In this document: one piece after another, positions 9,800 through 22,970 of the stretch
How positions within the stretch are numbered: position 1 is the stretch's first letter
Layout: each line of letters begins with the position of its first letter
Assembly: GCA_964023275.1 (NCBI GenBank)
Contig: OZ029916.1
Span: forward strand, 33,282,727 to 33,346,726
Direction: 5' to 3'
DNA from: Norana najaformis
Lineage: Eukaryota; Annelida; Clitellata; Crassiclitellata; Hormogastridae
Length of the DNA: 64,000 nt
Made by a program: the position numbers and the translations under genes
The notes under the pieces: generated by a model
What the model was told of the DNA's origin: nothing
The model's input: the letters and a program-made list of their open reading frames with translations, nothing else
Database searches by the model: none

Positions 9800-12700
9800 T
9801 AACTCTTTTCCCCTTTTCACCCCTTAAATTAATACCTACTTGTAAGATCTCTGGTGGGTGGCTTATGGAATTTGTGTCCTAATTTCCCCGAAGTAAATAA
9901 TGGTTTATGACTTGTTTTGGAAAAGAAGTCAAGTCTAAATTCATCTGAAAGGAAAATTTATTTCAGCTGATTAAAATTGAAATGTAAATGTGTTAGAAAC
10001 AAAAGTGCAAATTTACAATATTTTCATAAGAGTAAACTGTTGTTACTGTATTATTTTATAATAATAGTTATGACTGGTAAAGGTTTAAGTAGTCAATTAA
10101 AATAATACAAGTAATAATAATAACAACATTATTATAAGAGTATTATGAGACTATTAGTAGTAGTAGTAGTAATGTTAATAAAAATAATGATAATAGCCAT
10201 TTCCTGATTTCTTTTTTATCTCCAGATTTGTTTAATTTTGAGGGATTATTGCTACATTGGGTGAAATAATAAAAGTAATAATAGCAAAAATAATAATAAT
10301 AGATAATAATAGTAGAAAATAATAACAGATGATGATAATAATAATAGATAATAAATGGTAGTTTACAGCAAAGATTAGCATTTTGTTTGAACAAATAACC
10401 GGAAAACCTGGACTTGGTGTTTTGTGGGAGAAAAGAAAAAATAACTTCAAGTATAAAATACAATTGTTGTGCCAGACAAATTAATAATGAAAAGAATAGT
10501 TACTATTTACATTTACCTGTGAAAGTTTTGCTTCAGATTTGCAAAAATCATCTTAATATTTGAAGTCATTTGAAATTTGGATTTGTTTGCGTTCATTCTA
10601 TGTGTTACATGCATTTACATTTTCTTATGCTATGTTACAATGTAATTGTAATTTTCTTTCTGTAGTGTCTCTGTTGCCTTATGGGTTACTCATTAAACTG
10701 GCAGTATTACTCTACATTACAATGCATTTTCTATATTATTACTGACGAGACAAGATTAGTATATATGAATAATTTTTTTAGGTTCATATCTTCATTAAGA
10801 TATCCATACTGGTAACTATATATATTGCAATTGCTGCCTTATTTGCTTTACAGTGTTGCAGTTGTTTACTAGTGTTGTGTACCAGTTACAGTATTACAGC
10901 TACTTAGTAGCTGTTACATGTTAGATTGAATATCTAGAGATTACCTCAAATAGTGTCAATTGATAAGTGCTACTTAATTTTGGAATTTACTGGATCCAGA
11001 AACTGTCTAAGCTGTATTTAGGGGTTTTAAAATTAAACCATTAAGTCTTGGAAGCTGTATTTAGGGTTTAAGTATTAAACCATGGTCAGGTTTTACTGTT
11101 TCTGGTTTGTAGGTTTATAAGAGAATGGCAGCAGTATTGGAGGGGGTTTGTGGCGATACTATTCTTAAGGGTGACTATCAATATGCACACTTTGTAAGTG
11201 AATTTATTTTCTGTGGGATTAAATTGTTAAGGCGACTTTCTCGCCCCTGCTAACCAGTTTTTTCTCCTGGACCATTTACACAAAATATTTCCAATCTGTC
11301 CATTTAATCACAGCCCTTCCAAACAGAAATTGTTAAATATCTCTTGGACAGTTTGGTGAGAAATCAAATATTCAACCTCTGGAATAAAATGCTTAATACT
11401 GCATACACTATACAGTAATATAATTAATAGAATACATAACAGTAGTTTAGTTTTTATTATAACTTTAAATTAACTTTAATCAAATCTAATCCTGCAACTA
11501 GCTAATGTTTAACGAACATTTCTAATGCTTCAGACATTATAAAGCAATTTGATAGCGACGCATTTTGCTTCTTTATCATGTAAACAGGCAATGCGTCTTT
11601 TCCGTTTCATAAGCGTAAAAGTTGTCAACTCACAGAAAATGATAAACTGCTACAGAGAATGAGAAACAATCTTGTAAAGTGCTGAAGAAATGATACTAAT
11701 GAAAATTTATCATTCTGAAAAACAATCTTGTAAAGTGCTGAAGAAATGATACTAATGAAAATTTATCATTCTTTACATTTTTTCATACATCTAGCAGCTT
11801 TATGTGTATTTTTTCTTTAACATCCATGTTCATATTCCATTCATGATTTGCTTAAAATTTCTCAGGTGCAGACAATGGAAGTTGTGACACTGCATGGTGA
11901 TTGTGAGTTTAGCATGCGAATGGAATGCAGTATCAAGAACTAGCCGTCCACAAACTTTGCAAATTTATACCTGGTGCCTTCCACTGACTTTTATAAAACC
12001 ACTTCCAATTCAGATTTGTCGTTTTTTGCCAGTTTTCTAACTGTTCTTCGTTTTGCTTCACGTAGCTTTGAGGAAAACTGTAGAAACAACATCTGAATGA
12101 ATTATGGTTAAGGTAATGAGATAGAGATCTAACAAACTCAGGTGTTAAGGTATTATATCACTCAACTTGTCTGAAATTAATCAGCTTTTGTGTGAAGTTT
12201 TGTGAAGCTTTAAAGCTTTTTTACATGCTTTCACACTATTTCATATGATGTGCTATTTTCAATTGAACTCAACTGCCATATAAAGAATTTCCATATAATA
12301 TCATTCAAAGTAATCAGACATTTATAAGCGCAAATGAAGTGAAACTTCTGGTCTTGTTCAAAGTCCTTGTAATGTAGTGGTTAACAAACATTTTATTTTG
12401 AATTTCATGTACCTAACCAGGTTTGGCTATTTTTTTGTTCCTTGTTACATAATTTATATTTAAATCTTGTTTTCTATGAAGTTGGGAATTCCAACAGTGG
12501 TGTGCAGACAAATACTTTTACTTAGCTACCATTAAAACTACCATGACTGTCTGAATAAGGGCAGCAGTAATGTTCTATTGTAAGACATTATGAGCTTGCT
12601 GGTCACACTAGTGCCTGATACCAGACATAATGTATTTTGGTCTTCAAGGAGCTTAAATTGTGTAATTCATTCACTAGGAGTGCAAAGTTTTCTTATATGG

Positions 12701-14030
12701 GGGGAGGCAAGGGGAGCTTCCAAGAGGAATAACAATAACCTTCAGTTCATGACAAATTCCGTTGGCATATTAAAATTAAAAGAAGTAGTCTATAATATTG
12801 GGAGGGGCACATGAGTGGCAGAGGGTTAAGTTGGAGGTCATGGCCCTCGGGCTTCCTCTGTATAGCTGCCACTGAACGCATTATGGTCTTAGAGGAAACC
12901 AAAGATTATATGGGAAGGAAACGACGACATAAATTTTAAAGTCTGTCCGCAGAGGCATACAGTGTAATTTGGCTTTATTTGTCTGGCACATTTACAAATA
13001 TCTCAGTTGTAAAATCAGTAGAGGGTCTTTAAGTGCAACAGAAGAGCTTAATCGTGTTATTCTTTGAACTGTGTGAATACGGTGTGATTATTGACTCAGT
13101 TTGTTAGTGTTTGATTTTCTTCCAGCAGTTTAATGTCACCTTTGGCGGATTCAGGGGAAGCTCACTCTGAAATTTCCCTTGTTTTCTTCATATGCCCTAT
13201 GCAGTGCTGCTACCTCACCCCTCACACGAACTTCAAATCCTGGATCCGCTCACGGTTGCGGTTTTCAATGTTATCGTTTGAATGTTATTGTTTTAATGTC
13301 AGTTTTAATGTTAAAATGTCAGTGTTATAGTTTGTCTAAATGTGTTTGTTAATAATAAATGTGTTTCTCTGGATTGTGAATAAGATGTACTTCACTAAAT
13401 TCGAATGGGCTCTTTTGTGCAGTGCTATAAGGTGCTATAAAAATTGTATTGATACATACTTATGTACTGACAGCAGTACGTGTTGGGTTCAGCGTTTAAA
13501 CCCTTGCATCTGGAGTTTGAATCTAAATACACTTGTATTGGGTTAAATTAATAACCCATTGTCAAACCACAACGCCGGTACGGAAATACTGTCCAGCTCT
13601 TGTTGTGTTTGTACTTCAGACAACCGAGAAGACAACCTGTGGACCGCGTCTTTGGGAACCTATATTTGCTTCATAAATTCCCTTAAATTCTAGAACATTG
13701 CTCTAAGCACAACTTCTGAAATGTTCACGCACCTGCTTAACCATACATTCACCATAGTGTACCGGAGCCAGATGAGATATAGTCGTTCCAGATGCCAATG
13801 ATAGCATCCGGACAATTTTTACTCCCGAGTTATTATACATACCTTGGGCATAAATAATATACAGTAATTATAATGTCACGACGTCTATGCAATAAGCGTC
13901 TGCCCTATTTGATGTTATTAAATATGTATTTGGTAGAGCTCGACGCCTGTAATTTCTCATTCGTTTTTCATCTTTTCATCTGGATCATACTGCATCCTTT
14001 GTCCTCAACAACAATAATAATATTAAAACA
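9800..14030. other. AT-rich intergenic stretch without a recognised gene
   Basis: No open frame with a domain or plausible exon was found. It contains ATT/AAT trinucleotide tracts around 10090-10360 (which create the Tyr/Ile-rich open frames on the minus strand) and an exact 56-bp tandem duplication at 11665-11774. 13.1-13.5 kb has moderate open frames but no recognisable domain. Confidence 0.55.
11665..11774. repeat. Exact tandem duplication, 56-bp unit, two copies
   Basis: The unit starting 'aacaatcttgtaaagtgctg' is repeated head to tail with no visible differences, so it is young compared with the surrounding sequence. Confidence 0.9.
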
Positions 14031-14031
14031 A

Positions 14032-14108
14032 AAAAGCAAAAAATAATAAGACGATTTATAGAGCGCCGTACTACGGCCGAGTTCGAGAAAGGGCGCTGTA
14101 CATGTACA
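14032..14108 (-). mobile_element. 3' tail of LINE family 2
   Basis: The plus-strand sequence 'aataataagacgatttatag' followed by 'agcgccgtac...gggcgctgta' matches the 3' termini at 24754 and 30258. Only the last ~75 bases are present. Confidence 0.6.
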
Positions 14109-14452
14109 GCTATTTGCTGACTGCAGCCACATGCAAGTGTCAGCATACGCACCATAAAAACCAGTCATATCCTGTCTCTGCTTCTCCTGCACAATGTGAC
14201 CGTAATCCTGTACGTGCTATTGCAGTTGTGATTGTGTTCATGATTGTAGTTGTAACAGTAACTGCAACTGTAACGGAATATTTATTTTCGAGCGTCTGTG
14301 AAGAAGTTACTTTGTATTGCTCCGAATGAAGGTATCGAGTTAACTGATGAAAGGATTGGGATGATGACTCACTTCAGGACATAAATCCAATTTTTGGGAA
14401 CCCGTTCAAGCCTACGTATTAGCCCAGTTAAAGCTTATTATCGTATAACCGT

Positions 14453-14742
<290 letters not shown>

Positions 14743-14796
14743 AAACCTACAAATACTATACGGATATGCGCAGGACAGACAATCGACGCCCGACTG

Positions 14797-15110
14797 CCGG
14801 TAATCGTAATCGTAATTCCAAAATTTCTACAGCGCCCAACGAAAGCCAAGTCGCGGGGACCAGCTTATTCACAGGCGCTCAGTCAAAACAAAATCGATAG
14901 GCAAAAGGGTTCGGTTCCAGGTCAAGATCCAAAAGTCAGACGGAGAGACAGCGTGGCAGCTATGGGAGATGGTGTTTGGGGTTGGAGAGGAGACTGAGAT
15001 AAGAGGAACAAGGGGTGTCAGGATAGGATCTGCGAAAGAGGAATGTCTCTGCTGTTAGGTAGTTGAGCCATTTCCGTGTTTGACGGACGGTGCCAATCCC
15101 GTGCAAATGA
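14797..15110 (-). mobile_element. LINE 3' tail (same family as 8125-8795)
   Basis: Matches the minus-strand copy at 23684 and the plus-strand copy ending near 8795. Shared blocks include 'aacgaaagccaagtcgcggg', 'ggcgctcagtcaaaacaaaa' and 'ggttcggttccaggtc'. It starts with the tail 'taatcgtaatcgtaat'. Confidence 0.75.
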
Positions 15111-15160
15111 CCCAGTGTAGTGCGCGCCTACATATATCGAACACCCCGCCCATTCATACA

Positions 15161-15192
<32 letters not shown>

Positions 15193-17195
15193 CACTTCAG
15201 CCGACCTTAACCCTTTAACGACCACAAGGTAGTAAACGGTAGTAGGCAGGTCTAGTCATCCGGTAACTACCTGTTGAATCATGGTCACGACAGTTTTCGA
15301 CAATTGCGTCACTTAGGCCGCCATGTATAATAGAATTGGATCGCTTATCCGATCACTAGCAGGTGAAGTTCAGAGTGCACTGATAATTGATTCGACGGAA
15401 TGTCTGACCTGATAATAAGCTTTTTAACCGTCTACAAATAATTACGATAGACAAGTAGTCGCCCCCCCCCCCCATCGACCGCCGATCGAGGTCACTCGAA
15501 TGACGCATTCTTAAAAATAATGCCTGATAACAGCAGACACTAAGTGGTCAGATCCTCTGACATATAAATTGTGTGGCAATCAAGCAGTGAGTGTGGTCTA
15601 TATGTAAGTAAGAGAATAATTAAGTCAGTAAGAATGGAATTTTTTAGCGCAAGAGAAACGCCCATCTTAACAACAGTGTATGGCAAGCAGTACAAGAAAG
15701 CACAATGACAGTAAATGAAACAATCAAAAGATGAAATATAATAGTCTGCAGTTTAGCCAAATATAAATGTAGCATATTGCAGCATTTGAAGAAAAACCAT
15801 CTGACGCATACAATCATACATTCTTGTATCTGGATATTCATATAGCGCCACTAAAATTTGTCTGTAGAGTCTTGAACAAAGTTCTTAAGCGTAGGTCACG
15901 CAGAAATGATTAACATGAAACTTACTATAGTAGTTGTTTTTGCCATGGCTACAGTTTTTGCCAATTTGTAATTGTTGTGTTTTACGGTTGCTATTGTTTT
16001 TTAGTTTTTCACTGCACAGTTAGCCTATAGTAGTGCATTTTCTATTCTATTAATATTTAATGCAGTTTGTTGACTTGCCAGTGCTCAGAAAATCGACTTC
16101 GTTATTCTTTGATGTCAGCAAGGACTTCAGCCGTCCTCTTTGGCAATCAAGCGGACAGTGCGAGGTTATGACCTGACCTGAATAACTTATCGAGACTTAA
16201 AAGTATTACAGAATGAAGATATTTGAAAATCTGTTAGGCCTACGTAACACATGATTTATATAGCGTCTCTAATAAGTAAGTAATAGGCTATATACACGTT
16301 TTTGACCGCGTACGAACCGCGCTTGCATCGCGGGCTAGCACGGCCTGTAGGTCCACAAGGGACCTAAAATGTAATTGTACATGTTTTTCTATAGCGACCG
16401 TATGGCCTCGACCTTGGCCATTTTTCAATGAATGATGAGATCCTTCACCACCGCTGCCCGTTTGAATGAAGGGCGTGGCTCATTAAACCGGTAGCGATGG
16501 TAAAGGATTCACCCTATGAAATAACTTAAAAGTGAGACTCTGTGGTCGCTATTGAAAAAGATGTAGGCCTACATGTAGCCTATAGGCGCACATACATAAA
16601 AGTTGTGTCATCTTGAACACAGAAGGCGTAACAAATGAACTGGCTAGCTAACCAGGCATGATGATTGTCTAGCGAAGCATGCTGTTGTCAAAGGCGAAAC
16701 CTTGTTTTCAAGGAGGAAAATGTATGATGGTCTGAATAATGTGACGATTCGCTACTTCTTTGAGCTTTGACTTAAAATCTTACCAAATCTCATATATATA
16801 TAAAACCGAAAGGGACGAGGGTTGAAGCACATTTCAGAGGCTTCGTAACTGCAGAAGGGCAGCGAGAAACCCTCCGGATGTGTCGTTTTCGTCTTCAGTG
16901 TTTGAAGCCTGCAACAGTTCTGTGGCACTGCCGTCAGCGGTGGCGGTTTTGTAGCCAGCAACTCGCGTAAAGCACTGCCAAAGAAATGTCATATTCGGCC
17001 AAAGCGGCCTCGACCCCAACCTTGAACCTAAACCTGACCCATAAACCCAACCTTGACCCTTCAGCTGTTTTACTAAATATAATAGAACTGAGTAAAAATA
17101 GATAACTCAATCGAAAAACTTGAAACTGCGTCACAGCTTACCCCGATAGCTTACCGTGCACACATAACACGAAGACGAGGAAGCTGAAAAGCAAT
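15110..17195. other. Intergenic sequence, no gene recognised
   Basis: Holds a (TA)n tract near 15160-15192, a run of fourteen C at about 15460-15474, two 'tatagcg' repeat tails (15841 and 16256) and two TAGGCCTA octamers. Open frames on the minus strand at 16750-17130 are short and carry no domain. Confidence 0.5.
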
Positions 17196-17465
17196 TCCTT
17201 AATCTAACTCCGAGAGGCAGCCATAGGTGTTTAGTGCTAGCGAACTCATCTTTTAATTAGCCTCAACATGTAAGAGAGGGTGGCTAGTCTTCTGCTCACA
17301 GCCTAATCTTCCCACAGAGAGTGCACGGGCAGCTTACTCTTTTTATAATTGAGTTCGCCAGGGTCGCTAGTGAAACAGAATTTCTAAACATCTTTCTGCC
17401 CTGTCGAGTACTTGAACCCTGACCTCTTGACTGACAGATCGCACGCTCTCCACTAGGCTTTCGCG
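17195..17465 (-). mobile_element. tRNA-derived SINE, family A
   Basis: On the minus strand an A-box-like 'cctagtggagag' precedes a B-box-like 'gggttcaagta' (plus 17409-17419). Next come the family body ('gtgggaagat', 'gactagccacc', 'ttgaggcta') and the terminal 'ggctgcctctcggagtta'. It is nearly full length. Confidence 0.65.
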
Positions 17466-17751
17466 CAAATATTTGACTTTTACAAGAAAAATGATTGTAG
17501 CGATAGCTGGCAAGTGACAATTCCAGAGTTGAATGAATTGCGTCGCCACCTTGCGAATCAGTCCTTGTCTTTATTTTCAACCATCGGTCGTTGGGCGGCG
17601 CCAGGCTAGATACCACCTGTTGTGTTCACAGCCTCAATGTAGCAAGTGTGATCACAAAGGTGGTTCTAACCTTTAGCCAGCCAGTATGTCCAGGCGAAGC
17701 AAACCAAGTCCAGCGCCTGCACGTAATTATTTCAAAGATTATTAAGACAGG

Positions 17752-17791
<40 letters not shown>

Positions 17792-17884
17792 TTCGTTCGT
17801 TCGTTCGTTCGTTCGTTAGTTCGTTCGTTCGTTCGTTCGTTTGTTCGTTCGTTCGTTCGTTCGTTCGTTCGTTCGTTCGTTAGT
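17752..17884. repeat. Bipartite tetranucleotide microsatellite (ATCA)n then (GTTC)n
   Basis: About ten ATCA units switch abruptly at 17791 to about 23 GTTC units with two single-base interruptions. Confidence 0.95.
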
Positions 17885-17929
17885 TCATTCAGAAACTAAA
17901 CCCATTATAATTTACCTATTAAAGAAAAG

Positions 17930-18010
17930 GTTCGAAAAGGTAAAATAAGATACGGTAAGGTTAGGTCAAGTCAGGTCAGGTCAGGTCAGGTAAGCTGAGG
18001 TAAATGTTGG
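17930..18010. repeat. Degenerate GGTCA/GGTAA pentamer array
   Basis: Repeated 'aggtc', 'aggta' units, related to a longer array at 41411-41720. Confidence 0.6.
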
Positions 18011-19019
18011 GGTATGGCATGACATGGCGCAAATTATTGCATTTAATCAGCTATAGCTATGAACGTTAGCAAGACTTAAAACATAAAATATAAGCAAGAT
18101 TTTAGCTATAAATAAGTTTTATTAAATACTAAAAAATTGCATTAATTCACAAACCGGTTAAAGTTCTACCAATTACAGCCGATTTTTACACACATTGCAA
18201 CGTCAGTCTTCTGAGGTGCAATTAAGGAGTTGAAGGATGTTTTGGCTGAGGCATGAACTCGGCAACAGCCTCCAACAACGGACCATTCACTATTCTGCAG
18301 CCGACGCTGCAGGACTGGCTTTCTACTAGCTCTCAAGTTTTAAATTGTAGTTATGTCCCGGACTTACTTACTTAACCTCTCTTATGTAGTTCGAGAAGAG
18401 TTGTCAATTTTTAATCATGTTCCAAGAATCGAACATTGGACGCCGAGGTCATATGGAAAGACACATCATAAGTCTGCCACAGCGTCAACGGACAGGCTCA
18501 TAAAATCTCTCTTGGAGATATTCCTAATTGACCTCAATTGCAATGCCATCGATTAACTGTTTCTACCTGGCCTACTTCAGCTATAGAAGCAGTTGCGTGA
18601 AAATCTGGAGAAGAAATTGATTTTACTCTTCCATAAACTTCTAAAAAACCTTCGAACTCTGCTTCATTTGTGCGATTAACGATTTATGACTTGTGTAGCG
18701 CCAGAATATCGAAATTAATCGTTGACTTTGCAAACGAACGAACGAACGAACATACACCTTAAAGTAGCACAATTATTCCAATCAGCGCATTGAAACATTA
18801 TACACCTCGATTTGATAGTGCCCGCGACATGAAAAAAATTAAATATTATAGATTTAGCCTACAACAATTTACAGAGTAATAATTTACTTTATATTACATT
18901 GCTTCACATTTTGGTATATGCATTACATTGCATATAATTGCTAGTAACTTCAAAACACTGCATGTCTGATCTCGTATAAAGGTGCGATAATAATCAATTT
19001 TACCTGTGAAGTTACCTGT

Positions 19020-19345
19020 CCAGGTGATTCTATCGGCGTCTCAAATGTACCGCATTCCTCCATTTCCACCGAGATGCAGGGATTGCGGTTTCTGCCAATC
19101 CAGCATTCCACCTCGAAAACGGTGAAGAGGAGGTTGCGGACTGGTTCAAACTGGGGAACCTTGTACCGTCCTTATCAGCGTCGAGTAGAGACCGTGAGAG
19201 TCGTAAGATGTCTTCGAATATCGCTGACGCTTCGAGAGACTTTATAGCGATCGCCGGAAGAGGTTTATAACGCGTAGCCATAGGAAACAGCGACGATACT
19301 TCGGCTGTAGCGCAGCGGACCCAATACACACTCACACGTACTCTC
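19020..19345. other. GC/CpG-richer patch, open in both directions; unassigned possible exon
   Basis: Against an AT-rich background this ~320-bp block has many CpGs. On the minus strand 101 codons are open (19030-19335). On the plus strand a frame after the acceptor-like 'acctgtccag' (19024) is open for about 77 codons and includes GEEEVADWFKLGN. I recognise no family in either frame. It could be an exon of an unseen gene, a promoter CpG patch or an old element. Confidence 0.25.
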
Positions 19346-19379
19346 TCACGGGCCTACATCCTATGAGCCTCTCTAGAAC

Positions 19380-19652
19380 CTATTTGGACCTTATGGGAAA
19401 CAGTGTGACAGACAAACACAGACAGACAGACAGACAGACAGACAGACGAGCACACAGGTAAAAGAAGAAAGAGTGAAAGTAACAATGAAAACGACAGAGT
19501 CAGACGAGAGTCAGCGACAGCGACATACGCAGAAGCAGACACAGACAGACAAAGAGAGGCACACAAAGACAGAAAACAGAAGCAGACAGATACTCCGAGA
19601 AAGATAGAGCAAACAACAGACACATACACACAAAAATAGTGAGCGGAGACAG

Positions 19653-19685
<33 letters not shown>

Positions 19686-19885
19686 AAGCGACAGAGACGC
19701 AGTCAAAGACAAAAAAGCAGAGATAGATACAGGCACAAGTAGAAAGAGATAGAGACACTGAGAGTCCGGAGCAAGTCAAGGCACGAGAAGATCATGCCCG
19801 ATATTGATCTCCATAGAGCCTTAGACTCCATAGTCGAGCAGTGCAACAACGCACTTGTGCTGCTTCTACCTTTAAAGCGTCCATG

Positions 19886-19921
<36 letters not shown>

Positions 19922-20100
19922 GCACGCACACGGACTGAGCAAACAAACGGTGCGTATCTCTCGATTGGAGTTCAAAATCGATATCGATCAGCATTCAACA
20001 CGCCGAAGCACGCAACAGATAGGCGTGTAGACGCAGCTCTCCAATAACCCACGCACTGCCTTCAAAACACACATACACACACACACACACGCTTACACAC
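19380..20100. repeat. Purine-rich simple-sequence block: (GACA)n, (CA)n
   Basis: (GACA)n tracts at about 19415-19447 and 19650-19685, (CA)n at about 19887-19930 and 20068-20102, with degenerate CAGA/GACA sequence between. The Ser/Leu/Val/Cys-rich open frames on the minus strand are by-products. Confidence 0.85.
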
Positions 20101-20778
20101 ACTAGGCTTAATTATGGAACAGCTATAAGCTTAACACTAGAACTGTATGTATAATATATATATATACGTATGGGTTTCATTATTTATATATAATTATTAT
20201 ATAAATACATAAAATATACATCCACATATATCATAAATTTATATGTAACATGCATGGTGATAATCCCTTTCATCAGACGCTGATTGCTGATCCAGTATCG
20301 AGGGTGGCTTACAACATAGTCGTGCGTCCTTGTAATAATCTGGTGCACAATAATTAAATATGAAATCTGTGTAGTTAACCTGGAGTCTTCTATAGCGCCG
20401 TTTTCATAACACATCAGACGACAGTCAATGGTCTCTAAGAGGCTATATATTATATTATAGTATATATCGGCCCCATGTATGCATATGATGCACTATATAT
20501 GCATATTTTATTATATAGCTAAAAGAAGTCTGATTGGGTATTATATATAACGTTGGCATACGATAAAATTTTTATATAAGTGGCCTAAATATAATGGTTT
20601 AATTTGGAATTTAAGAATTTTCATATGATATTCCCAAACAGCAGTGTTTGTTTAAACCTAAGTTGCGGTGCATGTTTAACTTTGGACAAGAACATACAGG
20701 TTCGATCATATATACATAAATACATATGTATATATGTTTGTGCGTAGCTGTTCGATCATTTGTTCAGTCTGATGTATA

Positions 20779-20912
20779 CATGTATGTATGTATGTATGTA
20801 TGTATGTATGTATGTATGTATGTATGTATGTATGTATGTATGTATGTATGTATGTATGTATGTATGTATGTATGTATGTATGTATGTATGTATGTATGTA
20901 TGTATGTATGCA
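20779..20912. repeat. (TATG)n microsatellite, about 33 units
   Basis: Perfect until a C appears near 20911; the Met-Tyr-Val-Cys open frames here are translation artefacts. Confidence 0.95.
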
Positions 20913-20949
20913 TGTATGTGTTCATTGGTATTCTCATGCGTGTTTAGAT

Positions 20950-22080
20950 TTCTTTTTGCTCATGGGGTCAAGATCAGATACAAAACTGAGAAAATGAATC
21001 GAACAACGAACAAACGAACGAACGAATGAACAACTGATTTTTTTACCTGGTTGATTGATTGCTTGATCGATTGATCGATTAAATTTAGGCTTGGGCGTTC
21101 GGAGGTCGCCTTGAGATACACCGTGCAGCTCAGATGCTTCGATTAGGACCTCTTGAGTTCAAAGTACTACTTACGAACCCCTCCTCGCCTCCCTCCCTCC
21201 ATCCCATCCATCGCTCCCTCCCTACCCCACTACGAAGCCTTTGATGACTTTAAGCTTTTATGACTTCTACCTTCAGCTTTCAATCGACGACGATTAAGAA
21301 GTTTTTGTTGACGAAAATTCACGGCTGGACTTGCGTCAGCGCTATGCCATGCCCACACATGTAGATATACATGCATGTATATGCTGTGTATGTATGTGTA
21401 TATGCAGCACATACTGCATATATGCATATGTGTAGCCATGATTTGTAAGTATGTGTAGGTTTGGACCACTGCGTCAGTGCTTACGTACGATGCATAGATT
21501 TATAAAGGCAAATATTGCTGACGCAACAACCTTGGACACAATTTTTAAACTCATTTCTAGTAGGCAACCTTCATACCAAACCACTGCCTGTCCATAAACA
21601 GTGGCGAAAATAGTTGGTGGATTATTAGTTAAGTCGTTTGTTAGGTTTGTTAGGCCCCCTTTGAAAACTTCTGGATCAACCATTGGCTAATTCTAACATA
21701 ATCACTTCAGTCAATCGTCTCTTCAGGTTAAACCTTAGTAAAAAATTGTAATCTGTGGACGGGAGAAATCCAGGGGCCCGGGAGACATGGCGCCAAAGGC
21801 GCCGATGCTCACACAAGTTTTGGCTCTGTGACGCCGAGATAGGAACATGCTCACACAACTTCTTTGGGCAACGGAGATAGCTACCTATGCCACTTAACAA
21901 ACATTAATACTATAAAAAAATAATACAGTATTATATACTCTCAGTGGCGGATCCAAGGGTGCAATCTGGCCCTGCCCCCATTTGATATTCACATAGGACG
22001 TGGCCCCCATCCCGAAGTATGAAGAAAATAAATCATGTGCAATCCGCCGCTTATATCTCCATTCTCCATGTCATTCCCAG
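20950..22080. other. Intergenic sequence without a recognised gene
   Basis: Includes a small (GAAC)n at about 21005-21026, a CCCT-rich patch at 21182-21216 and a tetranucleotide-like TATG patch near 21360-21430. No domain-bearing frame was seen. Confidence 0.5.
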
Positions 22081-22099
22081 GCCTACTTCATCCTGTGGG

Positions 22100-22285
22100 T
22101 CGCTGAACTCACCCTCAGACATCGCTAGGCGCGAGGGGAACATTCCTCTCGCTTTGTAACCCGCTTGGTGGAGCTTGGGGGAAGTCATCCTGTGTCGCTG
22201 ACCTCACTCCCCGGGCGTAGCTAGGAGCGAGGGGAACATTCCACTGTGTAGCCCGCACGGTGTCGCTTGGGGGAAGGGGACGCTT
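22100..22285. repeat. Diverged tandem duplication (about 95-bp unit)
   Basis: Two copies share the order 'tcgctgaactcac', 'gcgaggggaacattcc', 'gtaacccgc', 'gcttgggggaag'. The second begins near 22195. Divergence is roughly one base in six, so the duplication is old. Confidence 0.7.
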
Positions 22286-22799
22286 TGCCAACAATTTATG
22301 ATGACGGATGATCGCTTTGCAGGAGAGGACTCTCTTTCACGATACCGTATACTGTTAAACCTAAAATGTTTAAAAACAGTTTTGTGAATCCTTGTATCTG
22401 TATAGTAATATTTAATTGCGCATGCCTGTCTATTGCCTGTGTTATAATCTAGGGTAAACATCCTCTTGCATGGGAAAGCCGTTAACTCGTCTTATGGCAA
22501 ATGTAGCCTTTCTGCAGCCGTGGAAGCCGAGTTAACCCGTTCGTATTTGGAAGCCGGGAATGCCGTACAAAGTCGCCGTGCAAGACAAAATTATGCTAAG
22601 TTGGCTATTTCTGTCAAGTCTAAATTAGTCTAGGTGAGCTGTACTTGATGAGCTGTAAGCGTTGTCCATTAGTCAAAGGTCTCTTGTTGACGGTGTTCTT
22701 GCGGGAGGATGACACGGCTGCAGACTTGCCCAGACCTGTTCTTGTCGTCAGTGGATCAGATCACGGAGCTACTGTTACCGAAAGTCACATACATACATA

Positions 22800-22970
22800 C
22801 AGATATTAACGAGACCCTTGGGCCGAGACCGAGACAAGACTCGAGGTGTTTCACCCCATAGACCCAGACGAGACCGAGACGTTGGCCAGTCTATCCTAGT
22901 CGAGACCGAAACCGAGACCTACAGGGCTCCGAGACGAAACCGAGGAAAGACCACGTCCAAGACGTCCCTG
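22800..22970. repeat. GAGACCGA-rich repeat, copy 1
   Basis: Repeated 'gagaccgaga' words followed by 'gttggccagtctatc' and 'cgagaccgaaa'. The same order recurs in the same orientation at 24235-24365. Confidence 0.65.

Noticed and set aside
17752-17884. Regular short repeats that might suggest a CRISPR array
   Set aside because: Four-base units with no spacers; this is a microsatellite in an animal genome.
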